Positions 24,201 to 31,744 of a stretch of DNA of 64,000 nucleotides are shown here, in pieces. The translations under genes and the position numbers were made by a program. The notes below the pieces were generated by a model. The model worked only from the letters and a program-made list of their open reading frames with translations. It had not been told where the DNA came from and searched no databases. The stretch's first letter is position 1; the number at the start of each line of letters is the position of its first letter. Source of the DNA: Crocodylus rhombifer (Eukaryota; Chordata; Crocodylia; Crocodylidae); assembly GCA_038503035.1 (NCBI GenBank), contig JAVSML010024360.1, forward strand, positions 62,001 to 126,000. Direction: 5' to 3'.

Positions 24201-27200
24201 ACAATTTATGGGCCATTCTGAGCCAGATTCTTAGGTAGATTCTTAGGTAAATATCAGCTTATTTAGATGTCTGTTGAAGAAAAACTGGTTGTTTACTAGG
24301 CCTGTGTGAAGTTCCTAACCTGTTCTTTCACCAGTGTTGGATGCTTGCCTGCTCCCAAAACTGTGCTGCCAGGTGCAGTAGTCTGGAAGCTGACCTTGCC
24401 TGTGAAGACTGAGGTGAAAAAGTCATTGAGTACTTCATCCTTCTTACGAAGGGCACTTGTATATGTGACGCCATTGCCATGTACACATGAGGAAAATTTC
24501 ACTTTGTGTGGCTTAATGGTGTCACGCTGTACACATGCAGGAGCTTGGGGGTTTAAAATGAGTTTGCATTGTTACAAACTAAAGTACATCCTGAAGTAGT
24601 TTAGTTTGCACTGATGCATTTCCAGCTATTAGATCGTCCCCTGACCATGGGAGAGGTGGGCAGGATCCTCAGAAAAAAAGAATCAGGTCCCTCATCACTT
24701 CTGCCTTTAGAATGAAGGCAGAAGTGGTAAAGGACTGGATTCTTTTTTTTTTTTTCAGTGGAGCCTGCCTGCCTCTCCCATGGCCAAGGACAGAGCTGCT
24801 GGTGAACCCCAGTCCTTCCCTCCATGGCGGCAGTGCTTCCCAGGGCCACCTGGGCAGGCTGCTATCAGGCCAAGTGCTGCTATACCTCAGGGTCTGGATA
24901 GAGTTGGATTAGGCCAGGTGTTGCCTCCAGGCTGGAGCAGCACCCAGCCCACTAGCAGCCTACATGGGTGGCCCCAGGAGACACTGCCATTGCAGAGGGA
25001 AGGATTGGGGCCTCCCACAGCTCAGGGGATGCTCAGTTTGCACCGATGCATTTCCCTCCAGCTTGCCCTCCAGCTGCAGGAGAGGCAGGCAGGCTCCACC
25101 CCAAAAAAAAAGGATTGGGCTCTTTGCCGTAACAATGATGGAAACCCCTAAATTGAAATGGTAGGTTTAAATTAAAACCCACCATTTCAATTTAGGGAAC
25201 GTATAATGCAACCCTAAGAGTTAAACCCTCATCATGTGGAAAAGCACCCTAGGTTGCCTCCCCCATTCAGCAAGGCAATCTCACTTTCCCTGATCATCCT
25301 CCTGTTGCTGAGAGAAGCATTTTGTCTGCATTGAACTTCATCCTCTTGCCTCCAGCCCAGTTTTCCAATCTATCAAGATCTTTCTGAATTCTATTCCTAT
25401 CGCAGTCATGTTCACAAGGCCAGGGATGGGAGATTCTTTTCTCCCAGCTCAAGCTCCACAGTCGTGGGGGATTCCTGTCTCCCAACCCTGGCCCCACAGT
25501 CATGGAGCTAGGGTTGGGAGATAAGAATTTCCCAGCCGGGGCCCCACAACTGTGGGGCCAGGGCTGGGAGATAAGAATCTCCTAGCCCTTGCTCCCCAGT
25601 CATGATCACAAACATTGCCCCCACCCTGGCATCAAGTAGTGGGGCTGTGCAAAACGGCACCATTTCATTTTGACTTCCACATCACTGTTCCAATGGGAAC
25701 ATGTGTTTCATGTTGAGATTTGTTTAGTTTCAAAACCACTGTTCCATTTTGTTTCGTCAAAACTGTTTTACTGTTTTGATGCTGTTTCAACGTTTTGAAA
25801 TAGCCTTCCCCATAGGCTGTAATGGGGAAGCACAAAACTGTCTATAACTTTGTTATTTCTTGTCTTATTCAGGTGAAACTTGTAGAAATAGTAGCCCCTC
25901 CTGAGGTCATGAAGTCTGCCAAGTTTCAAGGAAATAGGTTCAAGGGTTTCTGGGAAACTGTACCTCAAACTGTACCTCTTGAAAGCAAAACTTGTATCAT
26001 GTGCATGCGTTAAGGCACAGTGGGATGAAAACTGCAGGCATGGTAGCCCCTGCTGAGGCCATGAAGCCTGCCAGCTTTCAAGGAGATAAGGGCACCTCAG
26101 GCTGCTGACAAACAAACCTCGTGACGTGTATGTTAAGGCACAGCAGGGTGAAAACTGCAGGCATGGTAGCCCCTGCTGAGGCCATGAAGCCTGGCAAGTT
26201 TCAAGGAGATAGGTTCAGGGGTTTCTGGGAAACTGCACCTTGAACTGTTCAGAGCAAAACTTGCATCACCTGTAAGTGTGAAGGCACAGAGTAAGCTCGT
26301 TTCAAACAATTTTTTTATGCTGTTTTTCCATCCCTCCCTCAGAGCACTGGGATTGGAAGGGACCTCAGGGAAAGATCAGTCACTGGCTAACTGTGCATGT
26401 CAGTATCAGAGCAGTCCTTCCCCCCTCTTCTGCCTCCCTCTCTTTAGTTTCTCTTTAGCTGCAAGCAAGCCCAGCTCTGAAACTTGAAATGTTTGGAAAC
26501 TTTTGAAATGTTTTGACTGCCCTTGTTCCATTTTGGCTGACAAACAAAAGGCTATTTTGAAGCCTTTTGTTTTGTTTCAATTTTGCTGTTTTGAGCTCAA
26601 AACTAGTCAAAACAGCATTGAAATGAAACAGCCAGCAAAATTTCACAAAGCTCTATCAAGCAGATCCCTAGGGCAGGGAGCAATCTCTTGTCCCCTGCTG
26701 CCTGGCTTACTGGGAGCATATTTGCTGTCTACATGTGCTGTACTATGCAGTAAGTAATTCAGAGTAAAGTTGCTACTTGTATTTACAGGTAGCAGATTTA
26801 CTCCCAATTAGAGCAAATTACTGTGCAGTAAGCATCTGCATGTATAGACGATGATAGTTACTGCACAGTAATTAGTTCTAATCTCAAGTAAAGCTTCTCA
26901 TGTAGACATGCCCCTTGTTTATACAATTTTTACTACCTGTCTGGTTGCAGCTTATTTTTTCATTTTTGAAGACTAAGCCAAAGTAACTTTTGAGAAGTTC
27001 TGCCTTTCTTTGTGTCTTCTGTTAATAACTCACCTTATCTATTTAGCAGTAGACCTTCAAACTTCCTTAGTTTTTCTTATCTGGCCAATATATTTGTAAA
27101 ATGCATATATAAGCTGATCTTCACCAGTTTATTTGTTGATTCATAGAAGCACTTCTGGAAGTACTGAGTAAATGTGATTCTTCTTATTCTTTTAATTTCT

Positions 27201-30200
27201 TTTGCAAAATGTAGCTCATTTGTTATCCTTGCTTCCCTGATTACACCCCCAGGAATTATGCACAGAAAATTCAAAATTATGCACAGGAAAACTCAAAATT
27301 ATGCAAAACTAATGACTTTTTTCACAAATTAAACTAAGTATAAAACTATTTTAACCTTCTTTAGAAATATATGCTGGTACTTTATATGTGTGGGGTGGGG
27401 TGGGTGTGGGGAGGATTTTTGAAGGTGTGGGGGGTGTGACATTTGTGGGCAGGTGCCAGGGTTGTGAGGTTTGGGGGGGTATGGGAGTATGTAAGGTTAG
27501 TGAGTGGGTGTGGGGTTTGTGGGGGGTTATGAAGGAGTATGCAGGGGTGTGGGTATGGGGGGTTGTGGAGGTATGGGGGTGAGGTTTGTGGTGGTGGGTT
27601 ATGAAGTGTTGCAGGGGAGTGTATGTGTGTGTGTTGGGTTTGTGGGTGAGTATGAGCCCCCCTGCCACACATACCCCCATGGTGCACAGTGCCCACCAGC
27701 AGCAGCTCAGCAGCAGTAGGCCCTCATGGTGCTTATGGTCATGGCAGGCAGAACTGCTGACAGCATGCACCTCTGACTGAGTCCCAGAACCTACATGTGC
27801 TAGCATGGAGCCAGCCTGGCCTGCTGGCACACACCTTCAAACAAAACCAGGTTGCCTCCATGCCAGGATGTGAGACTTGCAGCACTACAGGCAGGAGCTG
27901 TGCATCATTGGAACAGCTGGACTCCATGTCTCCATGTGCAGCTTCCCACTGGAGTGCTGGCAGCCCCACATGGAGGCACAGAGCTAGCTGACTCAGTCTG
28001 ATGGCTTGTGGACTGGGATCTTTGCATCATTGGGCCAAGTGGATGGAGCCTCCAACACTTCAGTGGGAAGCTGCATGTAGAGACAAGCAGGAACCCACCT
28101 GCCCCAACGGCATGCGAGTCTGTGCCTCCATGTGCGGCTTCCCTCCTTGCCCAATGGCATGTGGCTCCCAGTCCATGCACCATCAGCCCTCCACGTAAGA
28201 CTTCCAGTACTCCAATGGGAAGCAACAAATGAAGACATGGAGTCATATGCCATCAGGCCAAGCTGGAGTGCTGGAAGCCCCATATAGAGGCACGCAGCCG
28301 ACCCAGCCTGATGGTGTGCAGCCCATACCCACCTACAAATCCCGCACACCCCCATGCCCACTCATAAACCCCAAGCCCACCCTTCCCCCTGCAGCCAGGA
28401 GCTCTCTTCCCCACTTACCCAGCTGACCAGTCATATGGCTCTGTGCATCCACATCATGGGGCTCCCAGCTGGAGTGCTAGGAGCCCTACAGAGGTGAAGG
28501 CACACGCCCACTGCAGTTAAATTATGCAAAATTATGTAATTTATGCACAAAATTGCATGGGTACATAACTGCATAATATCACAGGGTATACCTGATTTTG
28601 TCCCTGCAAGTTCGTGCTAATTCTTAGTATACATCCTTAATGTTTTGTTCATCCTTCCTTTACTAGTAGGTTTTCTTTTTGATTTTAAGCCAAGAAGATC
28701 CCCATGTATTTGGCCTTCTGCTGTTCTTCCTGTGTTTTCTTCCAAATCAGAACAGTTTCTTGTTGAGCCTCCAATACCATGTCCTTTAGAAAACTTTTAG
28801 TCCTCCTGGGCTCCTTTATCTGTCAGTCTGTCCACACAAGGGACCTAACCAACTATTACCCTTTGGTGGTTGAAATCAACCCTCCTGAAATCTAGTATCT
28901 TACTTCTACTAACCTTCCGCTTTCCCTATCTTAAAATCATTTCCCTGTCTCAGAACTCTAGCATATCATGATCATTTCCTCCCCAATTTACAGTCCCCTT
29001 CACATTACCAACTAGTTCTTTCTAGTCAGCACTATACTTAGTATGTCAGGTTGCTTTTTGCTCCAGCACATGGGGTTAGTATGGGGGAAAATGCTCCAGA
29101 GGAGGGTAGGGTAGAGGAGGCTGGGGCCAGTACTTGACTGGCCCCAGTAGCTTTCCCTGAGGTTCTGGGGGCCTTCTGGGACTCCAGCAGCAGCGATCTG
29201 GGTGCATAGAGCCTGGCCAGCAGCTGGAACATGGCTCTGGCTGGTCAGGCTCCAGTTTTGGGCAGTGCATGCTGCTGCCACATGCACCACCTCAATTTTT
29301 TCACACACTTTTTTTTGATACCAGGATCTCCTAGTATCTAAATTTTGTTCTTTGCTGCAAATATGCAGTGTGGAAAACCAAATCACTTGGGTGGGGTGTT
29401 TTGCAGTGCCCCAAAAGCCACATGTGCTTGCTCAGGTGGATGTGGCCTCAATGTCCATTTCTAGGCTCCTAAATATGTTTAGACATTTTCTCCCTCCTCC
29501 CCCCACCCTCCCGTGCAGTGAATTAAAAATCTATGTCCCAAAGAAAGCCAATGGAATTTAGGCTCCAGAGTCATGCAGGCATTTTGAAAAGCTCCACTCT
29601 TTGAATCTGTTGGTTTAAAAATATCCAGCTGGAGGGTGACTTGCTAGTAGAATCAAAAACTGGGTGTCTTCAAAGTTTATAGACCTAACATTTTCTTTGT
29701 TTAAGAATGACTACTAAGTGCTGTATCACACAATAGAAGAATCATTGTAACCATGGATGCTTTGCCTACCAGTGATTTTGTGCATCCCAGATCATCCTTA
29801 TTGGCAACACATCTTTGTGCAAGATCGACAACATTCTTCACTAGTTCACTTATCGATTCATAGGAGCACTTCTGGAGGTACTGGGCAAACGTGATGATGG
29901 CGCTGAAAAAAGGCATATTTCTGAATGAGCAAACAACAACAAAACAAAACCACCACTTTTCTTCACATGTAAGAAGGATTCAGAGACTTTTCTTTAATCC
30001 ATGGCAACCAGAATTGAGAGAGAATCTGTGGTTAAAATGTGGCCAGTAAAGTTAGAGAGCGAGTCTGATGCTCCAAGGCACCTCATTATGGGCGTACACA
30101 ATGCTTTCTAAATAATCATGAAGAAATGGATGCGAGTGCAAGACTGAATACAAATTACTTTCATATATAAGATGAGTAAACTTAAATGCATAATCCTTCA

Positions 30201-31682
30201 ACCTATTTCCTCTTTAATCCCATCTCCCCCCAGGAGTGTATGTGTTGAGTAGAAATACCTTGGATTAGGGTCTAATCACCTGTGTGTTTCCTGTTACTCA
30301 TACCCAGGACACATTCAGGCAGATGTTATGAATTGCTAAAAAATATTGTCTGTAGAAAGTAGCTCCACAAAGATGTTTTTAAACAGTTCTCTAGCTTCTC
30401 TAGTTATCTTCATGTGTCCCTTAAAAAAACACTGGTCAAGCTGACTCATCCCAGTAGAAGCCAATGAATTTCTCTACATACCCTGCCCAATAACATTAGT
30501 TCCATCCTTCAGCAGTTAGCAGAAACTCCTGAGACTATCCCAAATGTAGAACTGAAACTGCTCCAGGACTCAAGGAAGCTTGATATTTCAAAGGTTAACA
30601 CTTCATTTTTCCTTGTTTATTTCAGCCTTTGTATTTTATCAATAAATAACACACTCTCTCCCCTTTCCACCCCAAACCATGTAGACCATCACCATTACAC
30701 AAACTATAACTTTATGGTCTCTTACACTGCTTTAAAATGCTCTTCCTTTAAATTGTTGAAATGGTGAGCAATCTCATTCTTGTATTCTGGGGAAAAAAGA
30801 AAAGAAAAAAAGAAAATCATAGCAAGGCTCAGTTTTACATATCCCATGAGCATACAAGCCACCAGTTTTCTTTGGGAGAAGCAGGGTCAAATAAAAGTTT
30901 GCAGTTGCCCTACATGTAAATTTAATAGTATATAATTATACAACTCTGCTTCAGAAGCATCCCACAGTACATTTCAATGTATGTGTGCATATGTATATGG
31001 GAAACTTTCACCCACCACTGCAGTGCAACCACCTCTGGAATGTGGCAACCATTTTGCTTCAGGAGGACCACTTAAACTTTTGGAAGTGAAGAATCACTCA
31101 CCTAACTGAAAATAATGAAGACACTGTAGGTAGATAGCACATAATTACTAGAACTGGTTAGATAATGAAGAGAATTATGATGAAAACTTCAGCAAACTGG
31201 AAATATTTTTGTTATTTTTTTTTATCATTTTAAGGACAGAATATTCATGTTTTTACTAAAGACTACCAAATGCAACATGTACTGTGTTTTTTGGCTAAAA
31301 ATAGAGAATACTGAGTCAAACTAAAAATGTTCAGCTTCTAATAGTAATTATGCAGATTTGGAGGTTTTCAGTTTTCCAGAGTCTGTCTCTGCAAAGATTT
31401 ATTTATTCAAAAACCCAGTTGGCTATAACATTTAGTTCAAAACTCCCTGCAGTCAAAGGGTGCTTATCCATTGACCTCAGTGGACTTTGGAGCAGACCTT
31501 TAAAGTTCAGTTGTGAAATTCTGCAAAATTAAAAATCACTGAAACAGTACTACAAAGCATGGCACAAAAGCAAGTACTTAATGCAGATCTTTCTTACCTG
31601 CCTCTTGAGCAAATCTGCTTAAATCCCTGGAGGTAGCAGAACTGAAGAAAAAAATAAAATAAATTAACACTACCCACTTCAT
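165..31682 (-). CDS. ALB: Serum albumin gene, exons 1-10 (3' part outside window)
   Basis: This is the secreted plasma carrier protein made by liver. Ten exons were placed by translation and GT-AG borders: 31682-31598, 30786-30726, 29902-29770, 24075-23861, 23096-22964, 19579-19482, 15373-15244, 14434-14220, 5601-5469 and 262-165. They splice in one frame to 433 codons plus 2 nt. Phases cycle 1,2,0,2,0,2,0,2,0,2 as in the albumin family. The protein has a signal peptide starting [18 protein letters not shown]. The family's adjacent Cys-Cys pairs are seen in exons 4, 5, 7, 8 and 9 (ADCC, QTCC, EECC, KKCC, EKCC). The order [23 protein letters not shown] and [10 protein letters not shown] is that of albumin rather than AFP, GC or afamin, and resembles bird albumin. 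Domains I and II are complete and domain III has barely begun. Exons 11-15 should lie left of base 1. The gene looks functional. Confidence 0.96.
299..1109. other. Intron 9 sequence, nothing recognised
   Basis: AT-rich intronic DNA. No exon, LINE coding match or terminal repeat could be identified. Open frames here are short and lack family motifs. Confidence 0.5.
1110..1466. mobile_element. Palindrome-rich MITE-like repeat, family A
   Basis: Begins near GTCTACACATGCAGG and ends near CCATGTAGATGTGCCC, which are inverted relatives. The inside repeats TTACTGCGCAGTAA-like palindromes. The same layout occurs at 17366, 26728, 59328, 62486 and 62757. No coding capacity. Probably a non-autonomous DNA element. 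Confidence 0.6.
1505..1690 (-). mobile_element. CR1-like LINE 3' end
   Basis: Opens with TTTCATAGTATTTCAAAGGA and a GACAGAAGGGACCATT block, the reverse complement of a CR1-type 3' end. Heavily 5' truncated. Confidence 0.45.
1765..2065. repeat. GC-rich interspersed repeat, family B (copy 1)
   Basis: Starts near GGTCGCACACGGGCGCATGT and ends near GCACGTGCCATTCATG. A second copy in the same order lies at 60845-61160. It is rich in CACC and GCTGC runs. Type unknown; both copies lie within repeats rather than genes. Confidence 0.55.
2105..2212 (+). mobile_element. CR1 3' end
   Basis: Contains the GATGATCCTGCCTCAGGCAG and CTAGATGACCTCTGGAGATC blocks then CCCTTCCAACCCTTCA, the conserved CR1 3' UTR. 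Only about 100 bp remains. Confidence 0.7.
2213..2649. other. Intronic spacer
   Basis: AT-rich intron 9 DNA between two LINE copies. Nothing recognised. Confidence 0.4.
2650..4012 (+). mobile_element. CR1 LINE, 5'-truncated, internal deletion
   Basis: Encodes CR1 ORF2 reverse transcriptase blocks: [53 protein letters not shown] and [21 protein letters not shown] short gap in homology near 3625 joins the fingers/palm region straight to the C-terminal SLEKHRL-like region, removing the catalytic DD motif. The copy ends in the tail ATGTCTATGAAATCTATGAA. It lies antisense in ALB intron 9. Very similar to the copy at 41880-46355, so it belongs to a fairly young subfamily. Confidence 0.88.
4013..4639. 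other. Intronic spacer
   Basis: Intron 9 DNA with no recognised element. Short open frames lack motifs. Confidence 0.4.
4640..5400 (+). mobile_element. Old non-LTR retrotransposon, RT C-terminus relic
   Basis: Broken frames give [20 protein letters not shown] near 4745-4805 and [18 protein letters not shown] near 5240-5295. The second is the Cys/His C-terminal signature of jockey/RTE-type LINE polymerases. Many stops and shifts. It differs from CR1. It ends about 70 bp before the exon 9 border. Confidence 0.55.
5469..5601 (-). CDS. ALB: ALB exon 9
   Basis: This 133-nt exon encodes [20 protein letters not shown] then [20 protein letters not shown], the end of domain II. The acceptor is TTACAG ending at 5602 and the donor is GTAGGT from 5468. 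Confidence 0.95.
6942..11367. mobile_element. DNA element with long TIRs, split by CR1
   Basis: Left end reads GTGTGTACAGAAGTTGCTTT. The right end, reversed, reads GTGTGTACAGAAGTGCTCCA. Flanks GCCATTGG and CCCACTGG suggest an 8-bp target duplication with two changes. Only about 40 bp on the left and 380 bp on the right belong to it; the rest is an inserted CR1. Looks like a hAT-type MITE. Confidence 0.5.
6985..10986 (+). mobile_element. CR1 LINE, nearly full length, decayed
   Basis: An ORF1 relic at about 7020-7985 includes the SGNH-esterase blocks [12 protein letters not shown] (7525) and [15 protein letters not shown] (7680). ORF2 from about 8170 carries endonuclease coding ([17 protein letters not shown]), then [47 protein letters not shown], and an intact FADDT box at 10104-10118. 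It ends in GTCTATGACATCTATGAAAG at 10986. Frameshifts and stops break both ORFs (for example after 9865). Same subfamily as 41880-46355. Confidence 0.88.
11893..12918. mobile_element. Unclassified insertion within old CR1
   Basis: Interrupts CR1 ORF2 between a [13 protein letters not shown] coding end and the RT restart at about 12900. It contains a TATA-like TTTATATA at 12733 and a tandem repeat at 12180-12400. It may be an LTR or a composite. Ends are not clear. Confidence 0.35.
12180..12400. repeat. Minisatellite, CTCTCTGGTGCC-type units
   Basis: Roughly 20-30-bp degenerate units such as CTGGCACCTAGCTCTGCGCC repeat several times. Pyrimidine-rich on the plus strand. Confidence 0.6.
13176..13351 (-). 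mobile_element. CR1 3' end, inserted in old CR1
   Basis: Opens with the reversed CR1 tail (ATAGATTTCATAGATTTCAT), followed by GGGTCAGAAGGGACTT and CAATCCCCTGCCCTGGGCAA. It is flanked by TGGAAAGAT and TGGAAGAT, a likely target duplication. The host RT coding resumes right after it (IIEKVIKE). Confidence 0.75.
13383..13735 (+). mobile_element. CR1 3' end, second insertion in old CR1
   Basis: Encodes the conserved C-terminal block ([20 protein letters not shown]) and then the 3' UTR with GATGATCCTGCCTTGGGCAG and CCCCTTCCAGCCCTAC. The host CR1 RT continues from about 13740. Confidence 0.7.
14220..14434 (-). CDS. ALB: ALB exon 8
   Basis: This 215-nt exon encodes [20 protein letters not shown], then [37 protein letters not shown] and [11 protein letters not shown]. 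The acceptor TTTTGCAG ends at 14435. It was chosen over an AG 14 bp further in because it restores the family length and frame. The donor is GTACGT from 14219. Confidence 0.94.
14435..15243. other. ALB intron 7
   Basis: Between exons 8 and 7. No LINE coding or terminal repeat recognised. Confidence 0.5.
15244..15373 (-). CDS. ALB: ALB exon 7
   Basis: This 130-nt exon encodes [20 protein letters not shown] then [19 protein letters not shown], the start of domain II. The acceptor is TTTGAG ending at 15374 and the donor is GTAGGT from 15243. Confidence 0.95.
15925..15960. repeat. GGGGCC hexanucleotide repeat
   Basis: Five perfect GGGGCC units followed by GGGGCT. Lies in ALB intron 6, about 85 bp from a run of Ns. 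The plus strand could form G-quadruplexes. Confidence 0.95.
16043..16052. other. Assembly gap (10 N)
   Basis: Ten undetermined bases. True gap size is unknown; the flanks are GC-rich. Confidence 0.99.
17366..17620. mobile_element. MITE-like repeat, family A, second subtype
   Basis: Starts GGGTGCATATACATGAGATG and ends near GGGGCACATGTAGATGC, with an internal ACTGCTGGAACTGCTCAG region. Same order as the copy at 62757-62980. An internal 33-bp block (GTGGGCACAAACCA...) is duplicated. Confidence 0.55.
17941..18263. repeat. Inverted templated insertion flanked by 33-bp direct repeat
   Basis: An identical 33-bp sequence starting CCACAACCTGTTTTGTCAGA lies at 17941-17973 and 18231-18263. Between the copies is a reversed copy of 20245-20508, about 262 bp with about 12 differences. 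It includes both the left end of the Tigger element and about 40 bp of its non-Tigger flank. The target is a repeat opening TTAGCCGTGTTAATCTG near 17856, an old nonautonomous DNA element of the type common in turtles and crocodilians. Confidence 0.9.
18405..18473 (+). mobile_element. CR1 3' end remnant
   Basis: GGGGCTGGACCCAATAATCT, GTAAGGTCCCTCCCAGCCCC and a closing AACTATGAAACC match the CR1 3' UTR pattern. Confidence 0.65.
18480..19480. other. Intron 6 spacer
   Basis: Purine-rich at 18840-19020, with a short G/T run near 19230. No coding or transposon match seen. Confidence 0.4.
19482..19579 (-). CDS. ALB: ALB exon 6
   Basis: This 98-nt exon is the family length and encodes [20 protein letters not shown] then [12 protein letters not shown], the domain I to II link. 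The acceptor is CTCTAG ending at 19580 and the donor is GTAAGT from 19481. The last bases CA join G of exon 7 to make Gln. Confidence 0.94.
19991..20199. mobile_element. hAT MITE with perfect 8-bp target duplication
   Basis: Termini CAGCAGTTCTC and, reversed, CAGTAGTTCCC. CTTTAGAG at 19983-19990 is repeated at 20200-20207. 209 bp, no coding. Sits in ALB intron 5. Confidence 0.88.
20287..22960 (+). mobile_element. Tigger-like (pogo) DNA transposon, defective
   Basis: Left terminal repeat CAGGCAGTCCTCGACTTTAC. The right end, reversed, is CAGGAGGTCCTTAGACTTA. Both are bounded by TA (20285-20286, 22961-22962). Transposase DDE coding lies at 20575-21430: [73 protein letters not shown]. The N-terminal helix-turn-helix region is missing, stops break the frame, and the second catalytic Asp reads Asn (ILNNVSGYP). 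A C-terminal Ser/Pro/Lys repeat follows at 22685-22790. A solo LTR is inserted at 21816-22684. It occupies the donor end of ALB intron 5. Confidence 0.9.
21816..22684 (+). mobile_element. Solo LTR, family L (copy 1), inside Tigger
   Basis: Shares order and sequence with 41195-46972 and 55895-56832: GGGCACTGTTGGTGCCTGCC, AACTGCACCCTGC, AATGCCAAGCCAGTTAC, GACTGGCCCCAGGAAGC. Flanks CCAAG and CCAAA fit a 5-bp target duplication with one change. No internal retroviral coding. Tigger coding is interrupted here and resumes after it. Confidence 0.8.
22964..23096 (-). CDS. ALB: ALB exon 5; donor abuts a Tigger transposon
   Basis: This 133-nt exon encodes [15 protein letters not shown] and ends VCLERK. 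The acceptor is ATTACAG ending at 23097. The donor reads AAAG then GTACAGG. The TA at intron +2/+3 is the target dinucleotide of a Tigger element, so intron bases from +4 onward are transposon. The resulting donor is weaker than the GTAAG of exons 1, 2 and 4. It keeps GT and the AAG just before the junction. Confidence 0.95.
23097..23860. other. ALB intron 4
   Basis: Short intron with purine/pyrimidine-rich tracts near 23380-23480. No element recognised. Confidence 0.5.
23861..24075 (-). CDS. ALB: ALB exon 4
   Basis: This 215-nt exon encodes residues 94-164 of domain I, including [20 protein letters not shown], then [15 protein letters not shown] and [11 protein letters not shown]. The acceptor is CTGTAG ending at 24076 and the donor is GTAAGG from 23860. 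The ADCC double cysteine of the family is present. Confidence 0.95.
24310..24455 (-). mobile_element. CR1 ORF2 fragment
   Basis: On the minus strand encodes [20 protein letters not shown] and VKEQVRNF, the CR1 segment just before the RT domain. Confidence 0.6.
24600..25200. repeat. Fold-back-rich element
   Basis: Two imperfect inverted repeats: arms 24645-24710 with 24716-24783 around AAGGCAGAAGTG, and 25146-25171 with 25171-25196 around CCCTAAATTGAAATGG. TTTGCAC(T/C)GATGCATTTCC occurs twice, near 24607 and 25038. Probably a non-autonomous DNA element. Confidence 0.5.
25265..25400 (-). mobile_element. CR1 RT fragment
   Basis: The minus strand encodes [20 protein letters not shown] and FNADKM, the CR1 thumb-side block after the DD motif. 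Confidence 0.65.
25645..26652. mobile_element. DNA element with TIRs and minisatellite core
   Basis: Left end GGGGCTGTGCAAAACGGCAC; the right end reversed has GCTTTGTGAAATTTTGC then TGTTTCATTT. The core repeats a TAGCCCCTGCTGAGGCCATG block at about 25888, 26040 and 26163. No coding. Probably non-autonomous. Confidence 0.5.
26728..26914. mobile_element. MITE-like repeat, family A
   Basis: Ends CTGTCTACATGTGCTG and CATGTAGACATGCCCC are inverted relatives. TTACTGTGCAGTAA and TTACTGCACAGTAA palindromes lie inside. Confidence 0.65.
27118..27176 (-). pseudogene. Partial copy of ALB exon 3 inside a LINE
   Basis: On the minus strand it encodes [19 protein letters not shown]. The matching part of real exon 3 encodes [19 protein letters not shown]. 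49 of 59 bases agree and all ten differences are transitions. There is no acceptor AG tract before it and no donor after it, so it is not an exon. Confidence 0.85.
27248..28586. mobile_element. DNA element with GTGGGG-rich and ~100-bp repeat core
   Basis: Left end CCCAGGAATTATGCAC and, reversed, right end CCCTGTGATATTATGC. Possible target duplication TACACC / TATACC. Inside are a G/T-rich tract (27388-27650), degenerate repeats of a CTTCCCACTGGAGTGCTGG-type block (27930-28490), and AAATTATGCA motifs at both ends. Confidence 0.5.
29312..29372 (-). repeat. Palindrome-bearing repeat, family C (copy 1)
   Basis: Reversed, it reads CTGCATATTTGCAG, AAAATTT and a GATAC...GTATC palindrome, matching 33230-33292. 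Confidence 0.55.
29770..29902 (-). CDS. ALB: ALB exon 3
   Basis: This 133-nt exon is the usual length for the family. It encodes [20 protein letters not shown] and continues to residue 93, ending CTKSL. The acceptor is TTTTTTCAG ending at 29903 and the donor is GTAGGC from 29769. A degraded partial copy of this exon lies in the next intron at 27118-27176. Confidence 0.95.
29903..30725. other. ALB intron 2
   Basis: Ordinary AT-rich intron with no recognised element. Confidence 0.5.
30726..30786 (-). CDS. ALB: ALB exon 2
   Basis: This 61-nt exon completes codon 29 (Glu) and encodes [19 protein letters not shown], the N-terminus of domain I. The acceptor is CCCCAG ending at 30787 and the donor is GTAAG from 30725. 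It ends with GT, which joins the C of exon 3 to make Val. Confidence 0.94.
30787..31597. other. ALB intron 1
   Basis: Ordinary AT-rich intron with no recognised element. Intronic enhancers cannot be judged by eye. Confidence 0.5.
31598..31682 (-). CDS. ALB: ALB exon 1: signal peptide and propeptide
   Basis: The exon codes for residues 1-28 plus one base of codon 29. The ATG is at 31682-31680 and the donor is GTAAG at 31597-31593. A hydrophobic signal peptide ends near SATS, followed by the propeptide region [11 protein letters not shown]. The start was chosen because it gives the canonical MKWV opening and sits about 65 bp downstream of a TATA box. The expected furin-type Arg just before the mature chain is Gln here (CAA at 31607-31605). 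Confidence 0.95.
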
Positions 31683-31744
31683 GGTTGCAGCTTAATGTGT
31701 AGAACAGTGATTCAGGAATGCCAGAAAAACTGCAGAAAAAGTGT

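Larger units (their letters stand above)
26950..29050 (-). mobile_element. Old CR1-like LINE ORF2 (sense to ALB), interrupted twice
   Basis: Read on the minus strand from about 29040, decayed ORF2 linker coding appears ([29 protein letters not shown]; then [13 protein letters not shown]), followed by FYKYIGQ-like and RKTKEV-like coding near 27090-27050. A DNA element (27248-28586) splits it once. A 59-bp copy of ALB exon 3 splits it again between KEIKRI and FYKYI. Confidence 0.65.

Noticed and set aside
27118..27176. Alternative or duplicated functional exon 3
   Set aside because: No acceptor tract or donor borders it, the match is partial, and it lies inside LINE coding.
165..31682. Assigning the gene to AFP, afamin or GC instead of ALB
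   Set aside because: The signal peptide, propeptide and residues such as [17 protein letters not shown] and [10 protein letters not shown] fit albumin, especially bird albumin. AFP and GC differ in these blocks.
1..31682. A strong antisense bias of LINEs in ALB introns
   Set aside because: Several copies lie sense to the gene (1505, 13176, 24310, 25265, 26950), so the counts do not support a firm claim.
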